In this document: positions 48,596-56,313 of the stretch, in pieces | How positions within the stretch are numbered: position 1 is the stretch's first letter | Layout: each line of letters opens with the position of its first letter | DNA from: Streptomyces sp. WAC05374 | GTDB taxonomy: Bacteria > Actinomycetota > Actinomycetes > Streptomycetales > Streptomycetaceae | Direction: 5' to 3' | Assembly: GCF_004353505.1 (NCBI RefSeq) | Contig: NZ_SMNQ01000002.1 | Location: 124,001-188,000, forward strand | DNA length: 64,000 nt | Made by a program: the position numbers and the translations under genes | The notes under the pieces: generated by a model | The model's input: only the letters and a program-made list of their open reading frames with translations | Told to the model about the DNA's origin: nothing | Databases searched by the model: none

Positions 48596-48750
48596 CGAAT
48601 GCTGAGTCTGGAGCAAGAGTCTGAGATTGAGGGCGGCGCCTTACCGGAACCGCTCCATCACGACAAGCTTCAGCTTCAGCTTTGCGCTCCTCGCGCACCC
48701 CGGCCCTACGGTGCGTACGGCCGGGGAGTCTTCTGTGTGCCGCGCCCCGG
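48596..48750 (-). other. Spacer/leader between the uncharacterised gene and the tRNA-like RNA
   Basis: The 155 bases after the stop codon hold a GC hairpin-prone part (48690-48750) and a repeated AAGCTG triplet pair (48664-48682). They also hold two copies of CAGACTC (48600-48625) and a GAGCGG (48655-48650) that could compete for the CCGCTC of the RNA closing stem. I see no clear separate promoter, so the RNA is probably cut from the longer transcript or has a weak promoter here. Confidence 0.5.
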
Positions 48751-49488
48751 CTACCCGAACAGGTAGCCGAACACGGCGTCGCCGACACGCTGGTCGGTGA
48801 CCTCGGCGCTGTTGGCCTCCTCGCGGGCGAACTTCACGGCCTGCTGGAGCTTGTCCACCCGCTCCAGCAGTTCGTTGACGCGCCGCGCGGGCAGCGCGCC
48901 GGAGAACTTGACCGTGGTCCAGTAGCCGACCGGGACGTCCTCGTAGTACACCTCGACCTGCGCCGGGTGCTTGTCGGTCGCCTCCGCCTTCACGTGGTTG
49001 CGCGGCACCTTCTTCGTCCGCACCGTCCGTACCGGCTCGGTCTTCCACGCGTCGGTCGACGGGTCCTGGCTCCACGACTCGGCCGCGTCCAGCACCGGCA
49101 GCTTGCGGATGAAACCGGCGATGTCCGTCAACTGCTTCTCCAGGAAGAGGAGATACGCGACGGGAACCTGGCTGACGATCACGCGCCCGTCCACGGTGAC
49201 GTCCGCACGCGCCGCGCAGTTCGCCCAGTCCTTGGTGGCGGTGACGTCGAACAGCCTCGTCAGCGTCTTCGCCGTGTCCCGCAGCACGTCCTCGGCCTTG
49301 ATCTGCACCAGGGTGGACTCGGGCGGCAACTGCTCACCCTCCTCGTCCTTCGGCTGGTACGTCCGGGAGATGCCCGCGAGCAGCGCCGGCTTCGCGAGCC
49401 CGTGGTGCGCCGCGGTCAGGTCCTGCTGGGCCTTCGCCTTGACGCCCTTCTCAACGGCGATGATCTGATTGAGTCTTGTCGTTGCCAC
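48751..49488 (-). CDS. Uncharacterised actinobacterial protein, partner of the tRNA-like RNA
   Basis: I chose GTG 49488 (ATTRLNQIIAVEKGVKAKAQ), giving 245 residues; a TTG at 49500 would add four. No Shine-Dalgarno is seen and TTGAAT lies 6 bases before the GTG, so translation may be leaderless. There is no signal peptide or membrane span. The N-terminal half is helical; the middle has DWANCAARADVTVDGRVI; a conserved-looking basic region RTKKVPRNHVKAEATDKHP is followed by VEVYYEDVPVGYWTTVKFSG and a C-terminal coiled helix (RVNELLERVDKLQQAVKFAR). I recognise it as a widespread Streptomyces type of unknown function. Being followed by the tRNA-like RNA and its terminator suggests RNA binding. Confidence 0.85.
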   Translation of the reverse strand: MATTRLNQIIAVEKGVKAKAQQDLTAAHHGLAKPALLAGISRTYQPKDEEGEQLPPESTLVQIKAEDVLRDTAKTLTRLFDVTATKDWANCAARADVTVDGRVIVSQVPVAYLLFLEKQLTDIAGFIRKLPVLDAAESWSQDPSTDAWKTEPVRTVRTKKVPRNHVKAEATDKHPAQVEVYYEDVPVGYWTTVKFSGALPARRVNELLERVDKLQQAVKFAREEANSAEVTDQRVGDAVFGYLFG

Positions 49489-49546
49489 GGGGGAATTCAA
49501 TCAGCACCGGTGTGCTCGGATCGAACGATTTTAGGAGTACGCAGCG

Positions 49547-49993
49547 ATGGAGACGGCGCTCATAGCCGTGATCGGCACACTGCTCGGCGCGGTCGTCACC
49601 CACTTCTTCCAGGGCCGGGCGGCGCAGCGCACCGCGGCCCTGACGCGCGCCGAACAGCTCCGCCAGGAGCGGATCTCGACGTACAGCGCGTTCGCCGACG
49701 CGGTCGTCGAGTACCGGCAGGCGCAGAACGCCCGCTGGTACCGGCGCAACGGTTCGCACGCCGAGGAGACGCGCCTGGAGTCGTACGACCGCCGCGCCGC
49801 CGCCCGGCAGGCGCTGGTGCGGGTGCAGCTCGTGTGCGACGACCCGGCGACCGTGGAGCTGGCCCGCAGGACCTTCGAGGTGACGCACTGCATGCACGAG
49901 GCGAGGGACGAGGGGGAGCGGGAACGCCGCTCGGACGAGGCCGTGGCGGCGCTGGCCGCGTTCATCGAGGCCGCCGCCCCCGGCGTGCGCTGA
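49547..49993 (+). CDS. Small membrane-anchored helical protein, unknown
   Basis: A 148-residue protein with a good AGGAG site 10 bases before the ATG. One N-terminal membrane helix (METALIAVIGTLLGAVVTHFFQ) is followed by a long amphipathic helical region rich in Arg/Glu (RTAALTRAEQLRQERISTYSAFADAVVEY). This looks like a one-span protein with a cytoplasmic coiled coil. It is divergent from the uncharacterised 245-residue protein, across 58 bases. I do not know its role. Confidence 0.8.
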   Translation: METALIAVIGTLLGAVVTHFFQGRAAQRTAALTRAEQLRQERISTYSAFADAVVEYRQAQNARWYRRNGSHAEETRLESYDRRAAARQALVRVQLVCDDPATVELARRTFEVTHCMHEARDEGERERRSDEAVAALAAFIEAAAPGVR

Positions 49994-49994
49994 C

Positions 49995-50663
49995 ATGGCG
50001 GCCCCGGTGGTGCCGGCTCCGCTCGTGGTGATCGAGCCGCTCAAGCGGCGGCACTGCGCGGAGTGCCGGGTCGGGCCGCTGGCCCGGCTGGTCCTGGAGT
50101 TCCACGCCCCGCTCTGCCTGGACTGCGCGGACCTCGGCCACCTCGTCTACCTGCCGCGCGGCGACGCGGCGCTCACCCGGCGGGCCAGGGAGGCGAGCGG
50201 CCTGTGGGCGGTGGTCGTACGCCACAACCGGCGGCGCACCCGGTACGAGCGCCAGGGCATCCTCGTGGAGGAGGCCGCCCTGGCGCGGGCGGAGACGGCG
50301 TGCCTGGCCGACGCGGAGGCACGGGCCCGCCGCCGCGCCCGGGACGCGGTGCGCCGCGCCGCCGAGGACGAGCGGTTCAGGGCCGCCCTGGCGGCGGAGG
50401 TCCTGCGGCTGTTCCCCGGCTGTCCCCCGGAGCGCGCGGCCGAGATCGCCGGGCACGCCGGGGAGCGTGGGAGCGGGCGCGTGGGCCGTACGGCGGCGGG
50501 GCGTGCGCTGGACGCGGGCGCGGTCACGGCGGCGGTGCGGGCGTCGGTGCGGCACCTCGACACCGAGTACGACGCCCTGTTGATGCGCGGTGTCCCCCGC
50601 CGCCAGGCGCGTCATCGTGTGGCACCGGTCATCGAGTCGGTGCTGGCCGCCTGGCGGCGGTGA
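49995..50663 (+). CDS. DUF2293-domain protein
   Basis: The 222-residue protein starts two bases after the previous stop, so the two genes are one unit. An N-terminal four-cysteine-type segment (HCAEC ... CLDCADLGHLVYLPRG) suggests a zinc-binding knuckle. The C-terminal half has the DUF2293 pattern (AAEVLRLFPGCPPERAAEIAGHA, VTAAVRASVRHLDTEYDALL, RRQARHRVAPVIESVL). The middle is an Arg/Ala-rich helix. DUF2293 has no settled function. Confidence 0.85.
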   Translation: MAAPVVPAPLVVIEPLKRRHCAECRVGPLARLVLEFHAPLCLDCADLGHLVYLPRGDAALTRRAREASGLWAVVVRHNRRRTRYERQGILVEEAALARAETACLADAEARARRRARDAVRRAAEDERFRAALAAEVLRLFPGCPPERAAEIAGHAGERGSGRVGRTAAGRALDAGAVTAAVRASVRHLDTEYDALLMRGVPRRQARHRVAPVIESVLAAWRR

Positions 50664-50711
50664 CTCCGGGGCGGCCCGGTGCTCGGGGCGACCGGCCGCC
50701 TCCGGGAGGCG

Positions 50712-51515
50712 TTACACGCGGTCGGACGTGGGGCGGAAGCGGCGGTAGAGCAGGCCACCGCCGATCATCAGACCCATGGCGGCGGGCACGCCCATGCCGA
50801 TGAGGCCGGCGCCGGCGCCCGTCTCGGCCAGCGACGTCGAGCTGGTCTGGGGCAGCGGCGCGGACGGGGCGCGGTCGGCCGGGGCGGGCACCGGGGCGGC
50901 GGGCTCGTCGTGCTCGGGCGGCGCGACGGGCTCGTTCGGCTTCTGCGGCTTCGACGGCTTGTCCGGCGTGGCGGGCGGCTTGCTGCCCCCATTGCTGGAC
51001 GCGTTGCCGAAGGCCGGGTTGAGGATGCCGACCAGGCTGACGGAATTGCCGCTGACATTGACCGGCAGGTCGATGGGAAGCTGAATGCCGTTGCCCGAGA
51101 TCACGCCGGGCGACTTCACGGCGGCGCCGTCCGCCGAGGCGCCGCCGCCACCGCTGCCGTGCTTTCCGCCGCTCTTGCCGTCGTGCTTTCCGTCGTGCTT
51201 CCCGTTCTTGCTTCCGTGGCCGCCGTGATCGTCGCGCGGCGTGCCCGGGCGGTCCTTGTGGTGGTGACCGCCGTCCTTGTTCTCGCACCTGTTGCCGGCC
51301 GCGGGGTTGAGCACGCCGACCACATTGACCGTGTTCCCGCAGACGTTGACCGGGACGTCCACCGGGAGCTGCACGGTGTTGCCGGAGATCAGCCCCGGCG
51401 AACCGGCCGTGACGCCCTTCGCGTCGGAGTCCGCGTGCGCATAACCCGCCGCCATAGCGAGCGCGCCACCCGTGGCCACCAGTGTGACCAGACCATTTCG
51501 GCGAGTGTGCCTCAT
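50712..51515 (-). CDS. Long chaplin with two chaplin domains and LAETG sortase signal
   Basis: Chaplins are hydrophobic amyloid-forming proteins that coat aerial hyphae; the long ones are anchored to the wall by sortase. The ATG at 51515 gives 267 residues: signal peptide (VTLVATGGALAMAAGYAHA), chaplin domain 1 (about 34-79, Cys59 and Cys77), a Gly/His/Lys-rich linker with KHDGKHDGK repeats, and chaplin domain 2 (about 140-181). A Pro-rich stalk, LAETG (229-233), a membrane helix and a basic end (RRFRPTSDRV) follow. Domain 2 has no cysteine, unlike domain 1. Confidence 0.93.
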   Translation of the reverse strand: MRHTRRNGLVTLVATGGALAMAAGYAHADSDAKGVTAGSPGLISGNTVQLPVDVPVNVCGNTVNVVGVLNPAAGNRCENKDGGHHHKDRPGTPRDDHGGHGSKNGKHDGKHDGKSGGKHGSGGGGASADGAAVKSPGVISGNGIQLPIDLPVNVSGNSVSLVGILNPAFGNASSNGGSKPPATPDKPSKPQKPNEPVAPPEHDEPAAPVPAPADRAPSAPLPQTSSTSLAETGAGAGLIGMGVPAAMGLMIGGGLLYRRFRPTSDRV

Positions 51516-51820
51516 GGCTTCCTGCCTTCCGGAGACTTTCACGGGCACCCGCCCGCACCGGAATTAACGCGTTACAGCCAAGGGGGGTTATGACGCATCC
51601 GCCATTCACTCCATCGAGTGGCGCCTCATTCGAACCCTCACAGGCCCTTTACCGGGCGTCCCCCTGACCGTCGGCCGGCGCCGCCAACTCGGCCTCCGGC
51701 CGTCCGTCTTGACGCCCGTCTGCCCCGGCGCCAGGAGGCACTGACGCCGGTTCGCCCTGGCGCCCGGAGGCGCCGGTTCGCCCGGAGGTACGCGCGCCGC
51801 GCACCGGGGCAGCGTACCGA
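51516..51820. other. Gene-free stretch upstream of the chaplin gene
   Basis: About 305 bases without a gene. The chaplin-proximal part is less GC-rich, with a perfect palindrome TAACGCGTTA (about 51564-51573) near where a promoter should be. The distal part has direct repeats of GCCGGTTCGCCC and a 7-bp GGCGCCA/TGGCGCC inverted repeat (51727-51764) that could end the SWIM-protein transcript. I see no small gene with a good ribosome site. Confidence 0.5.
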
Positions 51821-53383
51821 TCAGCGCTCCAGCAGGTCGGTGAGCGCTCCGACCGGGTCCGCGTCCGGGGTGCCCCTGGGCCACCAGTCCTCGCGGTCGG
51901 GGTCGGATTCGTACCCGTACCACAGCCCGTCGCGGCCGTAACGCAGTTGCAGGGAGCGGGTGGAGAGGCGGTTGCGCCAGGGGCGGAAGTGCGGGAGGTC
52001 GGCGGCGATCAGGGCCGGGCGGGCACGGTCGAACGGGCCGGCCGGCGGGTCCCAGGGCTCCTCCAGGACGGCGAGCCCGGCCTGTCCGCCCTGGCGCCAG
52101 GCGGCGACGGCGCGGGCCAGGTCCGCGGGCGTGCGGTTCAGGGCGGCGGCCAGGTCCCGGTACAGGGCGCGGGTGGAGGCGGTCAGGCCGGAGCCCGGGT
52201 GGGCGGCCGCGAGGCGGACGGCGTCCTGCCAGGGGGTGAGGGCGGCGACCGGGTCGTGCCCCGTGGTCAGGAAGGTGTGCGCCCGGGCGGCCGCCTCGGT
52301 GGCCAGCATCTCGAGGGCCAGCGGGTCCGGGGCGTCCGGGTCCTCGGGGTAGAGGGGCGGGCGGCCGGGCCGGTCCGGGGCCGGCAACGGGTGCGGCAGG
52401 GGCGCGGCGGGCGGCGAGGAGACGGCGGCGCGGGCGGGCACGGTGGGCATGGGCGGCGGCGCGGCGGTGGTCTCGGCCGCTTCGTGGGCGGCGTTGCGCC
52501 GGCCGAGCGCCGCGAGGATCTCCTGCTCTCCCCGGCCGCGCATCAGGAACAGGACGAACGGGTCCTCGTCGAGGAGCCGCGCCGCCTGGTAGCACAGGGC
52601 CGCCGCGTGCTTGCACGGGTAGCCGTGGTCGGGGCAGGAGCAGTCGGGGATCAGGTCGCCGGGGCCGGGCAGCAGGTCCACCGCCGCCGCCAGGGCGTGC
52701 GGCACGTCCTTGTCGAGGAGGGCGGCGATGTGGTCCGGCCGCGCGGCGGCGGCGTCCAGGAACCGCTCCCAGTCGTCGTCGCCGAGGACCCGCAGCCGGA
52801 TCTCCGTGCGGTACGGGCGGGGACGGCTGCCGTGGACGTACGCCACGATCCGGCCCGGCGTCACGGTGATCGCGTCGACGTGCCCGGTGGCGGCGTACGC
52901 CCGCCCGCGCGCGAGGCGCGCCGGGTCCAGGGCGGTGTCCTCCAGCGCCTCCACCCAGGCGTTGCCCCACCAGGTGGCCGCGAACCTCCCGTCCGCGCCC
53001 TGTGCGGGCGCAAGCTGCGGGAACGCGCGGCGACGGTCGTCGTGCAGCGGCACGCGCCGCGTGCCGGGGCGGCGCCGGGAGGCGGGGCCGGCCCCGCGCG
53101 GGAGGCCGCCCCCCGGGCCTGGACGGCCGGAACCGGAGCCCTGGTGGGAGCCGGGGTACGGAGGGGAGCCCGTGCGCGGGTCCGGGGACGGGTCGGAGCC
53201 ACCGGGGCGGTCCGGGTCCGGGCCGGGGTGCGGGCGCGGGTCGGAGCCGAGGCGCGGGTCCCGGTGCGGATCGGAGCCGCCGGGGCGGTCCGGGTCCGGG
53301 CCGGGGTGCGGGCGCGGGTCGGAGCCGAGGCGCGGGTCCCGGTGCGAATCGGAGCCACCGGGGCGGTCCGGGTGGGGGGTCAT
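51821..53383 (-). CDS. SWIM zinc-finger protein with N-terminal repeat tail
   Basis: The 520-residue protein has a SWIM zinc motif CSCPDHGYPCKHAAALCY (CxCxnCxH), preceded by WWGNAWVEALED and GRAYAATGHVDAITVTPGRI, typical of the SWIM proteins paired with SNF2 helicases. The first ~75 residues are a Pro/Asp/Arg-rich repeat of 26-residue units (DRPGGSDPHRDPRLGSDPRP...) with no homology, so the true start may be further in. It overlaps the SNF2 gene by 4 bases (ATGA). The pair is probably a DNA or chromatin remodelling unit. Confidence 0.88.
   Translation of the reverse strand: MTPHPDRPGGSDSHRDPRLGSDPRPHPGPDPDRPGGSDPHRDPRLGSDPRPHPGPDPDRPGGSDPSPDPRTGSPPYPGSHQGSGSGRPGPGGGLPRGAGPASRRRPGTRRVPLHDDRRRAFPQLAPAQGADGRFAATWWGNAWVEALEDTALDPARLARGRAYAATGHVDAITVTPGRIVAYVHGSRPRPYRTEIRLRVLGDDDWERFLDAAAARPDHIAALLDKDVPHALAAAVDLLPGPGDLIPDCSCPDHGYPCKHAAALCYQAARLLDEDPFVLFLMRGRGEQEILAALGRRNAAHEAAETTAAPPPMPTVPARAAVSSPPAAPLPHPLPAPDRPGRPPLYPEDPDAPDPLALEMLATEAAARAHTFLTTGHDPVAALTPWQDAVRLAAAHPGSGLTASTRALYRDLAAALNRTPADLARAVAAWRQGGQAGLAVLEEPWDPPAGPFDRARPALIAADLPHFRPWRNRLSTRSLQLRYGRDGLWYGYESDPDREDWWPRGTPDADPVGALTDLLER
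53202..53357 (-). repeat. Two 78-bp tandem repeats in the SWIM gene
   Basis: Two nearly identical 78-bp units (53202-53279 and 53280-53357) plus a partial third encode the 26-residue repeats at the protein's N-terminus. The copies differ by only a few bases, suggesting recent duplication. Confidence 0.85.
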
Positions 53384-56232
53384 GACTGCCTCCTCAGGGA
53401 GACGAGGTCGGCCAGTTCGCGGTCGGTCAGCTCGGTGAGTGCGGCCTCACCGGAGCCCAGGACCGCGTCCGCCAGGGCGCGCTTGGCCAGCAGCATCTCG
53501 GCGATGCGGTCCTCCACCGTGCCCTCGGCGATCAGCCGGTGGACCTGGACCGGCTGGGTCTGTCCGATGCGGTACGCGCGGTCGGTGGCCTGCTCCTCGA
53601 CGGCCGGGTTCCACCAGCGGTCGTAGTGCACGACATGCCCGGCCCTGGTGAGGTTGAGCCCGGTGCCCGCGGCCTTGAGGGACAGGACGAACACCGGGAC
53701 CTCGCCGGACTGGAACCGGTCCACCATGCGCTCCCGCTCCGCCACCGGCGTCCCACCGTGCAGCAGTTGGGAGGGGATGGCGCGGGCCGCCAGGTGCGCG
53801 GTGAGGAGCCGCGCCATGGTCACGTACTGGGTGAACAGCAGGACGGAACCCTCCTCGGACAGGATCGTGTCGAGGAGTTCGTCGAGGAGGGCAAGTTTCC
53901 CGGAGCGGCCGGCCAGCCGGGCCGGCTCCTCCTTCAGGTACTGGGCGGGGTGGTTGCAGATCTGCTTCAGGGACGTCAGCAGCTTCATCACGAGCCCTCG
54001 GCGCGCGATGCCCTCGGCGCCCTCGATCTGCGCCATGGTCTCGCGCACCACCGCCTCGTACAGCGACGCCTGTTCGCGGGTGAGCGGCACGGGGTGGTCG
54101 GACTCGGTCTTGGGCGGCAGCTCGGGGACGATGCCCGGGTCGGACTTCTTGCGGCGCAGCAGGAAGGGGCGCACCAGCCGGGCCAGCCGTTCGACCGCCT
54201 CGTCGTTCTCGATCTGTTCGGCGTTCTCGACGGCGCGCGCGTGGCGGGAGCGGAACGCCTTGAGCGGGCCGAGGAGCCCCGGGGTGGTCCAGTCGAGCAG
54301 GGCCCACAGCTCGGAGAGGTTGTTCTCGACGGGGGTGCCGGTGAGCGCGACGCGCGCGGGCGCGGGGATGGTGCGCAGTGCCCTGGCCGTGGCGGAGAAC
54401 GGGTTCTTGACGTGCTGGGCCTCGTCGGCGACGACCATTCCCCACTCATGGGCGGCCAGCCGCTCGGCGCTGGTGCGCATGGTGCCGTAGGTGGTCAGGA
54501 CGAAGCCTCCGTCGAGGCCGTCCAGGGTGCGGTCGGTGCCGTGGAAGCGGCGCACGGGGACGCCGGGGGCGAACCGGGCGATCTCGCGCTGCCAGTTGCC
54601 GAGCAGGGACGCCGGGCAGACGACGAGGGTGGGGGCGCGGCGGGCGCGGCGCAGGTGGAGGGCGATGAGGGTGACGGTCTTGCCGAGGCCCATGTCGTCC
54701 GCGAGGCAGCCGCCGAGGCCGAGGGACGTCATCTGGTCCAGCCAGGCGAGCCCGCGCAGTTGGTAGTCGCGCAAAGTGGCGTTCAGGCCGGGCGGCGGGG
54801 CGACGGTGCCCGCGCCCGCGGTGAGCCGGTCGCGCAGGGCGGCGAGCGCGCCGGTCGGGACGGCCTCGACCGTCTCGCCGTCCACGTCGGCGGTGCCGGT
54901 GAGGGCGACCGCGAGCGCGTCGGCCGGCTCCAGCAGGCCCAGCTCCCGCTTGCGCGCCTTGCGCACGAGCGCGGGGTCGACGACCACCCACTGGTCGCGC
55001 AGCCGCACGACAGGGCGGTGCGCCTCGGCGAGGGCGTCCATCTCGCGCTCGGTCAGCGGGTCGCCGTCCAGCGCGAGCTGCCAGTTGAACCTCAGCAGTT
55101 CCTCGCTGTCGAAGAACGCGGTGCCGTCGGTGGCCGAGCCGGGCGCGGGCCGGACGACGGCGGTGGCGGTGAGGGACCGGGCCAGTTCCCTGGGCCAGTG
55201 CACGGTCACGCCGGCCGCGCCGAGCCGGGTCGCGGCGGGGCCGAGCAGTTCGTACAGCTCGTCCTCGGTGAGCGACAGGACGTCGGGGACGTCCCGCTCC
55301 AGCAGCCGGGTGAGCGGGGGCCAGACGCGGGCCGCGCGCCGCAGCGCCAGTACGGCGTCGATGCGGGCGCGCGGCCCGAAGTGCTCGGGGCCGTCGCCCG
55401 CCCACAGCGCGGCCGCGTCGACGACGAGGGTGGGGTCGGCGAGGCTGTGCACCTGGACCAGCGCGGCGGCGGCCTGCCGCTCCTCGCCGCCCTGGTGGAC
55501 GGTGTCGAACAGCTCGTACCCGGACAGGTCGAGGCGGAGGGAGACACGGACGCCGGCGTCCATGCCCGCGGCCGTCTCGGCGGCCCAGGCACGCGCGCGT
55601 GGCAGGTGCTGCGGCGCGCGGGCCGCGAAGGGCGCCCCGGCGGCGTAGGCGGCGGCCGGTGTGCGGGGCAGGGTGTCGGCGACCGCGTCGAGGAACGCCC
55701 GCACCAGCGCCTCCGGCTCCGGAAGCCGGAGCGGGCGAAGGCCGGCGACGGGCACGGCATGGGCCTCGTACGGCATCGCCGCCGCGACCGCCCGCAGGTG
55801 GGCGATGTCGTCGGCGTCCAGGGGCCCGGCCCGCCAGGCGTCCCGGTCGTCGGCGGTGAGCCCGGGCAGGAGCCGGCCGCGCCCGGCCAGGTGGAGGGCG
55901 TGCAGGGCGGCCGCGCCCCAGCAGGCGGTGGCCGGGTGGGCGGCCGGGTCGTGCCGCGCGGCGACCAGCACGGGCAGGGCGTCGGCGACGGGCACCAGCA
56001 CCGCCGGGACGGTCCGGCTCCTGACGCCCGCCCCGTGCGCCCGCACCACCGTGATCGTGCCGCCGTCGGCGTCGCCCTGCCGGGCGGGGCCCGCGGCACC
56101 CGGGGACGGATCGTGCGCCGGGCCCGGGGGCAGGGGGCGGCCGTCCGGCGACCAGAAGGCGACGCGGCCCTCGCGGGGCAGCGCGGCCGGGAGGAAGACG
56201 GCGGCACAGGTGTGCAGCGGGACCTGTCCCAT
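53380..56232 (-). CDS. SNF2-family DEAD/DEAH-box helicase
   Basis: The ATG at 56232 (MGQVPLHTCAAVFLPAALPR) gives 950 residues. The N-terminal half (about 1-480) is an actinobacterial SNF2-associated region; the C-terminal half is the ATPase. It shows LADDMGLGKTVTLIAL (motif I), VVADEAQHVKN (II), LTGTPVENNLSELWALLDW (III), LLFTQYVTMARLL and LSLKAAGTGLNLTRAGHV ... DRAYRIGQTQPV (V, VI). It is a double-stranded DNA translocase, probably working with the SWIM protein encoded next. Confidence 0.94.
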   Translation of the reverse strand: MGQVPLHTCAAVFLPAALPREGRVAFWSPDGRPLPPGPAHDPSPGAAGPARQGDADGGTITVVRAHGAGVRSRTVPAVLVPVADALPVLVAARHDPAAHPATACWGAAALHALHLAGRGRLLPGLTADDRDAWRAGPLDADDIAHLRAVAAAMPYEAHAVPVAGLRPLRLPEPEALVRAFLDAVADTLPRTPAAAYAAGAPFAARAPQHLPRARAWAAETAAGMDAGVRVSLRLDLSGYELFDTVHQGGEERQAAAALVQVHSLADPTLVVDAAALWAGDGPEHFGPRARIDAVLALRRAARVWPPLTRLLERDVPDVLSLTEDELYELLGPAATRLGAAGVTVHWPRELARSLTATAVVRPAPGSATDGTAFFDSEELLRFNWQLALDGDPLTEREMDALAEAHRPVVRLRDQWVVVDPALVRKARKRELGLLEPADALAVALTGTADVDGETVEAVPTGALAALRDRLTAGAGTVAPPPGLNATLRDYQLRGLAWLDQMTSLGLGGCLADDMGLGKTVTLIALHLRRARRAPTLVVCPASLLGNWQREIARFAPGVPVRRFHGTDRTLDGLDGGFVLTTYGTMRTSAERLAAHEWGMVVADEAQHVKNPFSATARALRTIPAPARVALTGTPVENNLSELWALLDWTTPGLLGPLKAFRSRHARAVENAEQIENDEAVERLARLVRPFLLRRKKSDPGIVPELPPKTESDHPVPLTREQASLYEAVVRETMAQIEGAEGIARRGLVMKLLTSLKQICNHPAQYLKEEPARLAGRSGKLALLDELLDTILSEEGSVLLFTQYVTMARLLTAHLAARAIPSQLLHGGTPVAERERMVDRFQSGEVPVFVLSLKAAGTGLNLTRAGHVVHYDRWWNPAVEEQATDRAYRIGQTQPVQVHRLIAEGTVEDRIAEMLLAKRALADAVLGSGEAALTELTDRELADLVSLRRQS

Positions 56233-56313
56233 GGCCGGTCGCCTCCCCTCACGCTGGTCGTGTCGTGGATCTACGACCTTACGGCGAGGGTCTGACAATC
56301 GGCCCGAGCGCGG

